Part shown: positions 1-12,135 of the stretch, piece by piece
How the letters are laid out: every line of letters starts with the position of its first letter
Numbering within the stretch: position 1 is the first letter of the stretch
Notes under the pieces: model-generated
What the model was told of the DNA's origin: nothing
Database searches by the model: none
What the model saw: only the letters and a program-made list of their open reading frames with translations
Translations under genes and position numbers: made by a program
Assembly (NCBI GenBank): GCA_027886175.1
Contig: JAJNNQ010000009.1
Coordinates: forward strand, 12,961,001-13,025,000
Direction of reading: 5' to 3'
Origin: Phylloscopus collybita
Taxonomy: Eukaryota > Chordata > Aves > Passeriformes > Phylloscopidae
DNA length: 64,000 nt

Positions 1-499
1 ACTTTAGGGTTTTTCCAGAGGGTTTCAGAAGTGGAACTACCTGAACTGAAACCAGTGGGAGCTTTATCCACAACTCTGGGAGGATCAGGCTAAAAACAAC
101 GCAGCATCTTTTTGAAAACTCCATTTGCCCCATTGTGTGAGGCTCCACTGAACTGGATGCCACTTTCATGGATCCACGTGTCACCTACATAACTCCTGAT
201 ACAGATACCAGCCTTGGGCTACTGGGCAGGAGAAACAGCGCAAAAAATGAGAGGCTGAAGTTCAAAATCCTAGTCCACCACACCAGGACCTTGGGAAACC
301 TGCAATTCCTGACTGTGTCACAGTTCCTGACCTGTGGGCTAATACTTGCAGGTCACTGCCTGAAAGATCTATGGCAGAAAGAAATACATGGTAGCTTATA
401 CAGTGGATACAAGATCAAATATATAGTCACTGCTTGTCATGTTTGGGTTTTCTCAAGTTCTTTCCCAGGGACCTAAACTGGTAAACAAAGTCACACTTT
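1..499. other. Unassigned sequence at the window edge
   Basis: No gene is visible. A 102-codon open frame at 168-476 on the plus strand has no recognisable domain and no supporting context. Part of this stretch may be the upstream (U3) portion of the LTR-like sequence that follows, but I could not find a convincing LTR start. Confidence 0.4.
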
Positions 500-713
500 T
501 TAAACTGTCTTGTTTTTCACATTTCTCTCCTAAGGAGGGACTTTGCTTGTTGACCCTTGGTATGACCAATGGTTCAAAGAATCCCACCTCTTAGGGGGGC
601 ACATTGTAAAAAGGTATAAAAATAGCTTCTGAGAATAAACCAGCCCTTTTTAGAGCATCAGTCTTCTGAATTCATGAGTCTGTGTCTTTCATTGTGTCCC
701 ACAGCGACACAAA
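500..713 (+). mobile_element. Candidate solo LTR (3' portion) of an endogenous retrovirus
   Basis: The stretch has the layout of a U3-R-U5 end: a TATA box TATAAAAA at 615-622, AATAAA at 634-639, a pyrimidine/GT-rich tail after it, and an end in CACA near 713. The polyadenylation signal sits only about 12 bp after the TATA box, so it would lie at or before the transcription start, as in retroviruses with a very short R region. I could not find the 5' boundary or a target-site duplication, so the element may extend toward or beyond the window start. It could also be a host promoter-like sequence. Confidence 0.4.
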
Positions 714-3700
714 TGAGTAGCTAAAACAGACAGCCATGAACATTCTGGGATTTTTTTCATCCTAAACCAAGCAAACTAGCAATTAAAATGGATCCATTAC
801 ACAGTAAAAAGGAGTAGGGGAAAAAGGCAAAAACAACAACAACAACAACAAAAAAAAACCACTTAGAGAGCTGTTCCTAAAAATATAAAATGTATTTTAA
901 TTATGAAGGGGAATTCATTTTAGATTGACTGAGGAAAATCTCATGGGGCATTCAGCCAACTCATCCATCTCCTATCACCAGAGAATTTCAGCTTTCCAAA
1001 CAGCCCTGTAACATACCACTTCTTGGGATCTTCTCTGAATACTGAGCTTATTATCTTTTGACTCCTTCATTATCTGTCACTGACATAAAATGCGGCATGT
1101 ACTCCTAAGGAAATTAAACGCTGAAGAAAAAATGTATTAGGCTATCTAATCACCCTTCCCCTCCCCTTTCCAGGGTTTCTCCCTACTGTATCATCTTTGC
1201 CCTTCAGCCACACACAAAACCTTGTCAGCTTTGCCACTGCTCTTTCCCTTTTTGTTCCTCCATTTCCTGCCACTCTGTTCCTTAAATTAAAAATATGCAG
1301 CAATATCTGAATTCGGCTGTCTGGGGCAGTGTCAGATGAGTGAGGACATGATGCTATTCAGACAATGTGTGGTCACTATTAGCCAAAAGGGCTGAGTGCT
1401 CTTCATCTTGGTCTCCAGAAGTGTGATTTAAAATCATAGTCCAAGCTAACTCAAAACACCCATGCATGGCTCCTTGGTGCTCTGTCCCAGTGCTGATGCC
1501 AGTGATCAGGCTCAGGCTCTGGTTCTACAGCAATGGAGTTTTTGGAGAGTGAGATGTACTCCAGGTTTTCCCACTGGCCTGGAAGATGCCTTTGAACAGC
1601 TCTGCCTACCCCAGTACCTTGTCTTGCATGAGGAAATGCCCTTTGTTAGCAACCACTGCATGAAATACTAGGTGCTGGTAGCAGTGGTAACACCCATAGC
1701 ACAACACTTTCTAGTCTAGTCCCAATAATTCCATATCTGTTAAATGTTCTTATTCACCACAGTTTCCTCTTATTTTCTGCAGTACCTATATTTGCATTGC
1801 TCATTCAGTTCAGACATCTCCCTGTATTGTAAACCACCTCAAACTCAACTGCTGCCTTCACCTGCACACCCACCTCCTGCTGTTTCACCACCTGCTCCAT
1901 GAGCAGCCCTGCTCCAACAGCCAGATTAATGTGCACAAAGTTTGCTTGTTTTTGCAAATATATCTTTACTTGTTTTGTAATGCATCTGAAAGTTCTCCTC
2001 TTGCAGTGGCAAATCCCACATCACTCTCTTGTGTGTGTCCCCCTTCACCATACTGCACTGTCCCTGGGGACTTCTCCACACTGCTTGGATATTGCATAGT
2101 TCCCTGTGCTGAATGTCACACTGCTCTCTAATGGAAATTGAATTGAAAACTGTAAACTGTGAGATTTCCTGAACAGCAGTCTGTGACACTTCCAACTATT
2201 TTTCGTTCAAATTATTTTTAGAAGTATAAGTATGTTAAAGAGTTCAGCAGATGCAGATATCAATAGTAATAAGAAAAAATAAAAGAAATCAAAACCATTA
2301 GCATAGTTTCTAACTAAAAGCAAAGTGTAATTTTAAAGTAGTGCTATGGAAAGAATAGGGATTTTCATTTACTGGTAAAGAAGATTGGATTTTAGAACAG
2401 GAAACAAAATTTGGAAAAGGCAAATAAAATCTAATAAATATAAACTAAGTAATTAGGGAAAATGTGCACAAAGAAATAGAACCCTAAATACCTTCCAAAA
2501 ACTGCATCATTGAGCTTCCAAAAATTGAGATAAACTAGACCCACTCCAGCTGTGGGGTAGCTAGTGACTCCTGCCAGCTGAGGATCTGAAGCAGAATATC
2601 TCAGCTTTCTGGTGAAATTATAAGCAGAGTAGAAAAAGACAGATTATTCAGTCCTCCTCAATAACACAATAACTCTTTCACATGGATCATAAGAAACTGT
2701 GTCTAAAAACATGAAAATGTACAAAATAGTGAGTGGGAAACTGTGCTTTTCTCCTTTTCCAGCACAAGGGTTCTGAGGTGCATCACAGCCCATAAAGCAA
2801 AGCAGCACATTTTGCTCACCCCCTGTATAGCAAACTGCTGCCAGGGGCTGGCTCAAGGCAGGACAAGACCCGTTAGCAAAGCCACTGAAAATTAGCCTTG
2901 GGCTCCCACATCACGCTGATGTAAATCAAAAACCATATGGGATGTTTGGGGACAGTTTTTATGGAGATCCTCATCTCGATTAAATGCATATTTTTGTTAA
3001 TATATTAATTAGTATCTATCAAATATTTAAGAACTGCAGATTTAGGGCACAGTCGTGCAGTGATTGATTAGGTTAAAAAAATTTGCTGTGGTTGGGGTGG
3101 CTTTAAGCTCTATTTGCAGAGATTCTATTCCAAGTAGAGTAACACAACTTTGATCATGCATGGCCAATCCTAAATCCCTCTATTTTAAATAATTTTTAAT
3201 TATTTTGTGTTTCAGCTCCATAGCTGTTGTCCAGTCTGCTAAGATCTGTTGATCCTCTTTTGAGAATATTTTAATTTATTAATGTGAAGAGACCTTGTAA
3301 ATTCACACTGAGTGATTATTAATTTCCCTTCTGCTCTAGACAGTTCTGTGTAGGGTGTCTCATTTGAAGATTTTTTTTAATCTCTGTTCTTCTCATACTA
3401 TTAAACTGTTGTCATCACCATGCAGCCAAATGTTGCTAAAAGGATCTTGCTATAAAGGAGCCCAGAGTTTATGCTTGAAGTGGTATTCATGGAACTGACA
3501 AGCCTAAACATAGTTCCCTGGATAGAGAATACACACCACAAAAAGTACATTGAGCTGTAGGATATTGGCTGATTATCCAAAATGTATAAATATTGAGGTA
3601 GCATATTGAGCAATATGAAGGGAAACTGTGATCAGAAGTTGCAGAAAACTCCTTTAGAGCCAAAATCCTACTTAGGTAATGAATATGCTGCCATCATACC

Positions 3701-6700
3701 CTCCTGCCCTCACTCCCATTCCGTTATCCCTGGCTGTCAAACAAAATAAACGGCACATCTCTTGTGAAATCACATCTACATTAACTTTAATATTTTTTCA
3801 CTATTTTTGAATTGTCTTATATATATTACAGCTCTTTAATAAGACATGCAGACAACATGGCAACAGATCAAACTGTTGGATGGTTACTGAGATTCCAGTT
3901 GCTTATGTCAGTGTCATTTTCATTTCCTCAACCTCCTTTTTGCAATTTAATTTTTAGATTAACTTTCTGAGGCTCCCTGCTACCAAATCATTCATCCTTA
4001 ACACTACTCCCCAAGTGAAATAAACCTAAGGAGATATTGCAGCCTCTATGCCACGCTTGCAGCCTTGCAATTATGACTGCTCCCAAAATGTAAAGTATGT
4101 TTAGAAGTTCTTTAGAAAACAAAAAAATTCTCTAAAAAGCCTTCCATATTTTCTTTCATCAGATATATGCATAAAGAGCCTCTTAAGTTCTTAAATTCAC
4201 AAATGATAATTAAAAATATATTGTGTCCACATTGCCCCAAATTACAGGGGTGAGAAGGAAAGTAGGAAAAAAAATTAAAAATCACTAGCCATTAGCATTT
4301 CTATTTAAACAACAAAGTATTAAAAAATATTTTCCAAAAAGATAACTTCCAAGGAAAAAAAAATCCAGGTGTACCCCCTTCTCCTCAAGCCAATTTTTGC
4401 CCTTTGCTCACTCTCATCTTTCATCTCTCTGTGTCTACCTTAAATCACAACATGACAACAATGGAGATTTGATTTGTCCTGATTGTTCTACAGATACAAT
4501 GCTGAATATAAAAATACACAGCAATAACAACTTGCTGGTCACATGTGTTCTGAAATGTCATCTCTTTGACTGAGACAGAGGGGACCAGAACTGTAAGATA
4601 ATCATAGAAAGCAAAGCCCTGACTGGGAAAACAGAAGGGCCAGTGTAGCTTAAAGTTATCAAACAATATGTTATGGGTTGGGTTTGAGCTTTTCAGACTT
4701 GTTTGCAAGCCAGAGATAACCACATAGCTTTGCACCATTAAATCAGACCTTTCAAAGCCAAAATAACTCACAAGGTATTTAAAGGCCACACATTTGTTTG
4801 ATGAATTCTCATGAAGGAGAACAAAGGTTAAATCCATACAGTTTGCTTTGCTGGTTTTTTTGCTTTTTTGATGACAGAACTGAAGAGCCCTGTTGAATTT
4901 AAGGATTGAATGAATACATAATTCAGTGTACTATTATATTCCAATGAAATACTATATGCAGATGAAAACAAAGTAAGTGCCAATGTCAAGTTCATCTCTG
5001 GCCTGCCCACCCTCTGCTTCCTAAGTCATTACCTAGTATTTATTTACAAGACTAGAGAAAAAGAAATATCTTGGAAAAATAAAGGCTTTGTGCTCAGATT
5101 TCAGGCATGAAATGGTGTCCCACTGTGTCATTTTGGATTTGCCATTTAAAAGCTCACAACGTGTTTGCTTCAACAGTCCTGTTTTTCAAGAAGAGGAATT
5201 TACTTCTTTGGAATCTGACAGTCTCAGAAGAGCTACTCAGATGTTTTTATTAATTAGTTAATATTTGTGCAATGCTTAAAGTATCAGGCATTGTATAAAT
5301 GTTAAGCTATGGAATATGGTCCTACAATTAAATGGTAATTATAAACAATGAAAAATACATATTTATATATTTGCTAGGAATTTACATGAGTATGATATGT
5401 TTGATAGCTTAGAAGAGACCTCCTAATCTATCCAAAGCCATATAAAGTTTAAGGATGTGGCTAACAGCCTATTTAAATACCATAGCAAAAGTCATATTTT
5501 CCCCAGTGTTTCCATGTTAGCCTTTAAGGCTCCAATTAAAAGCAATTTAAGAAGAGAACTTTCACATCTGACTTTCACATGCAGTTCCCATCTACCTCTT
5601 ACACAAGAAAAATAAAAAAATTGCCCCTGAAATCACATTAAGTGTGCAAATTAAGAAAAAATAGACTTCACATACTCAAGTTTGGCTTAAAACCTAGAGT
5701 CTTGAAAGCTTCCAGCTCATCTGTTGACATTACAAAAGATACAAGTACCAAGAAGCAGAGGAAAATGCTGAGTGCCTCGTTACTTTTCCTGGCTTTTTCT
5801 TCTACATATGAATGTCAGACTGTTAATGAAAAGACTCTTAATGAATCAACACTCTCACAACAGTGTCACTAATGAACTACTGGTAACTGGAAAAGGAGAC
5901 TAAAAATACTCTGTCTCCCTTTTAGTGCAGAGTTATCTTATCAATATGCTGTAGCCAGAACTGTTAGGCTGAAAAATGCATTTACTTAAGAAAAAAACAT
6001 CATGAAGCAGAACCAGGGTAACAACAACACTTCTGTTGCCAGAACACACTTGTAGTTGGTGGGTGGCTTGTATAACTTGAGCACTTAATTAAATGGTTTT
6101 TTTTTTCCCAATAAATACATTGGACATTAATTTTTACTGATGGCTAAATATCTTCCAAGTAGCTACCCTGTCTCTTAGGCAACCAGGCTAGATTTTAATA
6201 ACTTGCAGGACAAAAGAGCGACAGGCCAATAGGGTCTGGTAAGGATGTCAGCATTTCCATTATAAACCCCATTTTAGCACTGGGAAGGGTACCCTAATTT
6301 GAAGGTTAAAACATGCTGGGGATATCTTTTGTCCTGGAGTGATTTTCTGGTTTCTCTTTTTCTAATAAGAGCCATTTGCATCCATTTGGAAGAATCTTAA
6401 AAGTATGGAGATTGCAGGGGGGAGGAAAAAAGCTTAAACAGAGAACAATAATTAAAAAAAGAAGAAAGCACTAAAACAGAGTGGACTTTGGGGTTTATTT
6501 ACTCAGTACTATTGAGCCTCCATGTTTGACTCAGAGGGGCTGATGCCAGCAAACAGTGAAGCTGAGCAAGGATGGGCCCAAGGTCACATGGGACCTTCAG
6601 GACCCAGGTTTGTGCTGTAAAACCTGGAGGTGCTGATTTACAGTGATGCCATTGTTGGGCTGGGAAACCAGAGGCACAACACGCTGCTTGTGATGGTGGG

Positions 6701-9700
6701 CTGAGGTGGCCCTTTGGAAGCAGAGAACTAAATCAAATCCCTGGTCAGTCTGTAAATCCTAAGGATACAGTACTCTCTCTTTGGTGGAGTTTGTCTGTTA
6801 ACACACTGTTGTAGGTACTTTCTAATTCCAGCTCAACATAAATTTAAAATAGGCTTCACTTCCTTTGCTAAATGTATTTTCAGAAGTTTTATATGTGTTC
6901 TGGATCTGCTATGAATCACCCATTCCATATATGAGCATTTCAGGTATAGATGAAAATGGTTCTCATATATTCAGTAGTTTGATATATATTTAAAGCTTGT
7001 AAAGTTGTTTGTAACAAAAGCTGTTTTATAACTAAACTACATTATTACTATGAACTCAGCCAATAATATGTGTTTTAAAGCTACCTGGGTACAAGTTTAC
7101 AGCAGCAGTTCAGTCACCATCCACATCTGTAAAAAAAATAAAACAATAAAAAATAAATAATGCATGTAGGAGAGGCTGTCAAAATTCATTCGGGCAGTTC
7201 TATTTTATACACATCTCATTTCCTTGATTTTAAATACTGAAATATTGATTTATATTGTCAAGGCATCCTAAATGCATGTAGAAAATAGGCTTCAGAGACC
7301 TTACAGACTTTCAAATACCCTCAAAAAGTAGAGGTAATGTGGTTTCTATATAGACATTCTTATTTTCAGGTTTTTTTCCCTTTGACTTTTTTTTCACCTG
7401 GACTTCTAAGATTTTCTACATAGCTTTTTTCATGCTGTCTCAGGCACCCTATACTCCTTCAGGGTCACATCTGAAATTAGAAGGCCAGGTCACCCAATAT
7501 CCCAAGAGGGTATGGAAAAGAACTATACACAAAAAAACCACAGAAGTGCTCTCCTGCAAGAAACTGTGCTTACAGACCTTGTAGTGAAAAATAAGTCCAC
7601 TGACATACATAGAAAATTCAGTCCTTCTTCCATCACTAGAAGAAGCCAGCTATGACATAAGAGGAACTGAAAACCAGAACTTTGTAAGTTATTCACATTT
7701 TCCTACTGTTTCTGAAAAAAGGCAGGAAAATGATTGGAAACATATTAAGTTCATGCAGTCCCCAGCAAGTCCAGCCATTGACTTCTCTACAAGTTTGCTG
7801 CTTCTCAGGGGCCCTGGCTGCCTTCAGCAGCAGTCATAGACACACGGTGGGCCTCAGCTGCAGAACCCATGTGGTGGTTCAGGAGGCATTATCTCTTTAT
7901 TTTCATGTGTGGCTGGAAAACAGAGTCATGTTATTCTCATTTTGGAGGAGAGCAGTGGAAGCACTGGGATTGAGGACCTGAATCAGACACTGGTGACAGC
8001 AGCCAGAAGACTGGCAAGTGTCCAGCAGGACTGTTCCTCGGGAGGGCCCTCCTGTGCCCTCAGCCAAAACCTGCCTTGCAGATAAAAAGCAGATAGAGCC
8101 ACTGGGGAGTAACATTCACCTGGTTACAGCTTTGATTTTGCCAGCTCCATCTAGAGTCACAGTGAGCAAAACTCCCTGAAGCTCTGGTGCCAAGCAGAGA
8201 ATGTGGTGAAGCCCTTAGAGCCATCCAAAACTTGCCATGCTGCTATGAATCGCACTGCTTGTCCCCAAAGCAGGCCTTGGGTACCTGTGTATGCCAGCTG
8301 GAGGAACAGTCAGACACTTCCCTGGCTATCTGCTTACTAATGAGAACTCTCTTATTGTTTGGCCACATTTTTTGTACAGTTTCTGCCTCCTCTATTTCAC
8401 TGTCAGAGACTTGATGGCCAATTATATCCTTCAACAGTGAATGGGAACACTGTTCACGGTGTCTACATTCCCTATCAGCACTTAGATATAAAATCTTATA
8501 TAATGTATAAAGGAGAAGAGGGTAAGTCCCATCAAAAATGACATGCTGGGATTTCAGGAGGCTCCAACATCTCAAAATGAAACTTGAACAGCTGCTGGAT
8601 GATATAACCTGAATAAAAGTAATTAAAAGAAAATGAGTTCTGCCCTCTTGTATCCTCCTGACTCATGCCTCATTTTCTGCTTCAGGATTTAGGAAAGCAA
8701 ATGTCTATTTCTGTGTCCATCACCAGAGCGACATCACAGCAAGTTAATTAGAGCACATGACAGAGAGGTGCTATTTTTGCCTTCAAATAAAGATCTTTCT
8801 GTTGCATATGAACATTTTTCTTTCTGAAATAGGGAGAGAAACTTCTAAGCTACCAGCTTTCTCCCAAAGGTGTATAAAAATTATGCTTTTTCTACAGCTT
8901 GCAAGCTTCACGATTAGAATTGTCAGCCATGGTATATTAAAGAGGATACAGTCAGACTTGACTGATCAAGCTTAATTTAGCCTTATGTTTGTGTTTCTCA
9001 AACATGGTAAACAATTTTTTAGCATGTACATGTTTACATAAAAAAAAACACATTTTTCCTTATTTGAATAAAAGTGAAATCTACAAACTCATGACCTGTG
9101 TGTTAATTATGATTTTTATATTCCATACTGCATTGCTTCAAGGACAGGCCTATGCACAAACATTTATTTGTATGCCTTGATAAAGAATATCCCAGGCATT
9201 TACCACAGATAAACACTGTTGAAGCTAAAAGCCATATTTCCCCCTGAGTTTGGTGTCTGTGTTGTCATGTGGAAACAGCAATTTGTCTTACGTGGGCATG
9301 TCTCTTGACTGCAGGATCCAGAGTGCCCCTCTGAAATGTTTGTTTCCCAGACTGTGTATCTAAATCTGGATGCCCAAATTCATATTTAACAGTCTGAAAC
9401 CTGTGAGTGAAAACATTATTCAAAAGCAGACACCACTAATCATCATTCTTCACTATCCAAGCTCTTTTCCCTTGGCCTTTCCTTACCTTCCACTCCATCC
9501 TCAGAAAGGAAGGCCAGCTGTACCCAAGGAAACAGGCCTTCCCCATAGCTTAATGAGATGTCTTGGTCCATTAGGGGATTCATGGCAAACAAATATCACC
9601 AGTAATTTATAAAAGGAGCTGTGCATAAGCAGTCATAGGTCAGGCAGCTTGTCAATTTTTTTATGAAGATAATAGCCCACACTAGTCCATCAGTTAGCTC

Positions 9701-11889
9701 TAGTTTTTGTCTTGATGCTTTACCTACAACCTAGAAGTAGTGTAATGAGGCCTTGGATCATGGCTTCTGTCTGTCTTGACATCTTAGGGACCCTAGACCA
9801 GGTGGTGGTCACAAGCAAGGGCTCACATTTCTCCAGCCAGTGATCCAAAAACCTCTAAAAAGCCATTTCCAACCAGGAGACCACATTAAAAAACAATAGG
9901 GTGAGAGATACAGTATATAGAGAAATGTTGTTAAAGTACATGACCAGACGAGGAGAAAAGCCAGAACTATTGTGATGGTTTTATGGATTTTCTGAATATA
10001 TTCCTAAGTGTCACAAAATTTTAACATTTCTCTGACAGGTTAATATGTGCAACTTGTCTCCAGGGGCTATGATTAAACAGCAACAAAGCTGAAGGGAAAG
10101 CATTGCCAATAAATGGTGAGAAATTTTTTTATAAGCACTCTTTCTCTATGGGAATACTTTATTTAAGTAAAAGGGGGAGAAATTGCAACATGTACATCAT
10201 TAAAATAAGACTCACAACAGGCAAGCTTTAATTATTGTTTTAACAATGTGACATACATCCCCAGTAATTTTCTTTCCAAAAGTAACATAGTTGAAAAAAA
10301 CATTCCAGCACTTGTGTGTTTGATCTCCCTGTGGCTACCACCCAGCCCATGGAACTTGTCCTACATCACATACAGGGATAATCCAGACCAACAAGGCGTG
10401 GCCATGGTCAGGAGAAAAGGAGTTCAGGGAGCAAGGGATGCAGGAACATCCCAGTTGAAAGCACAAGACACAGGTGGTATCTGAGCTCTCCTCATGGCAG
10501 AAGGACTATTTGCTCTACTACCCCCAAGGTGGGCAGTGCCAGGGCTGTTCCTGAGGGAACTGAGCAATGGAAGGTGTGAGAGGCAGGAAATGAGCAATGC
10601 CAGAATTGTACACATGGTAGTGATGGCAGGGATGCTGTGAGCAAGGACTGGGACTGAGAGACAGGAACATCAATAGCCCACAATGCAGAGGGTGCACTGT
10701 GGCCACAGCCGTGCAGGGACCACTGGGCGTGGCAGCACAGGAGCCATCCAAGAAACCTGCTCCTTTAGTAACCCATCATAATTGCTGTTGAACACATCCA
10801 GCTATTCTGAAACATCAGTGTCCTGGACAAACTGCTTTCATCAGCTGAGGAGGCACATTTTCCAGGTTCTCCCAGTCAAACCAGCTCCTCTTTATTTCAC
10901 TCTTTGATGTAAGGGCAATGTATTTTTAAGAGACATTTCTCAAAGAGGGAAGAGCAGTCATTTGGCACATGAAAGAGAGCAGTGCCGTGAGAACAAGGGA
11001 CAGCAGAGCACAACATGTAGCAAGAGCAGAAGGAACACAAAGGCAGCCAAAATAGAAGACACCTTGGAAAAGAGAAACAATAAACAGCAGAATCTATAGA
11101 CAAGGTCCCCAGTAAGGGCCCAGGAGACACACTCAGGGCAGTGGAGGAAGTAATAGAGAAGGACAAGAGCATCAGCCATTGGGTGGTTACACTGGCTGGC
11201 ACAACAAAAAGCACAACACTGCCAAAAAGAAAGCAGTTGAGTGGCCATTGGGCTGGGGAGGGAAAGGTGGGCTCACAGGAGAGAGCATTTCCCCCTGCAA
11301 AGCACAGGGCAGCCCTTGTCCTTCACAGGGCTCAGGTGGCGGTGGGTGAGCTGAACTGCTGCCAGGAGTGTATTTTTAATGTTGAACTTAGATGGGAAAG
11401 TTATGAAAAGCAGGAGGAAAACATTTTAGTACCATTAATTAATTGGTTTCTATATTATATTTGAAGTTCCTGGATATTTTTTTCCAAAACAATTAACTCA
11501 GCTTTATGTTTCTAGTAAATAAAACTCCATTTTGAAGCAGCCCCTTTTAAGCTGAGTGGAAGAGGAAATCAGATCCCTAATTCTGACCCCTACTCTGTGA
11601 ATCACCATTTTTTTCCACAGCAAGATTAAATGCACCGTTGTTGTTCTGCCAGCCCTTAACGCAAATTAATGACTTAAATTACCTTTCATCTCACCTTATA
11701 AATTCTACCTTGAAGCAGCAGAAAGCCCAAGGGCTCTTGCATAACCAGATGAAGACAAGTTCACTGCCTCAAATCCTCCCCTTCTTGCTCTACTTTACAT
11801 CAATTCTTTATAAGAAGAGGTCTCCAGGGCTAACAAAGGAGCTGGCCGTGCAGCAGAAGGTGCTGTGGGACTTTCAGAGGTAAAAGCCC
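714..11889. other. Intergenic DNA, no gene seen
   Basis: This is AT-rich sequence with stops in all frames. Open frames are short (up to about 130 codons, at 4445-4837 minus) and resemble no family I know. It contains a short (AAC)n tract near 830 and scattered homopolymer runs. A purine-rich plus strand is noticeable from about 10.9 to 11.3 kb. No transposon could be named here. Confidence 0.6.
829..858. repeat. (AAC)n microsatellite with A-run
   Basis: AAC triplets repeat about six times and run into nine A residues. Confidence 0.85.
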
Positions 11890-12135
11890 GTCTTGCAGTG
11901 ACTCAGTGCACTCCATTAGTCCTAGGAAACGCAGGGCACATCGAATGCAGCAGATGTGCCCTCACTTGCCAGGCTTCAGACAAATGCAATCAAATCTATT
12001 TTAATCATCTATGAAATGCAAATGCGTTCCACTTGTGCACCCGCAAGATCCATTGTCTTCCTCACTGAAGCATGCGATAATGCCAATTAAACGCTGGTGC
12101 TAACTTAATAGGTGTTCTGATTGCCTATGGGAAAT
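11890..12135. promoter_or_regulatory. Possible conserved non-coding element (enhancer-like)
   Basis: This block differs in texture from its neighbours. It keeps several CpG dinucleotides in an AT-rich region, has an octamer ATGCAAAT (about 12016-12023, followed by CG), and several TAAT/ATTA homeodomain cores with little simple repeat. That composition is typical of developmental enhancers, but conservation cannot be seen from a single sequence, so the call is an inference. Confidence 0.22.

Noticed and set aside
10140..10185. AAGGGGGAGAAATTG-like purine tract followed by TGCAACATG, resembling a polypurine tract and LTR start
   Set aside because: No LTR pair, primer site, retroviral coding remnant or poly(A) signal at the expected distance.
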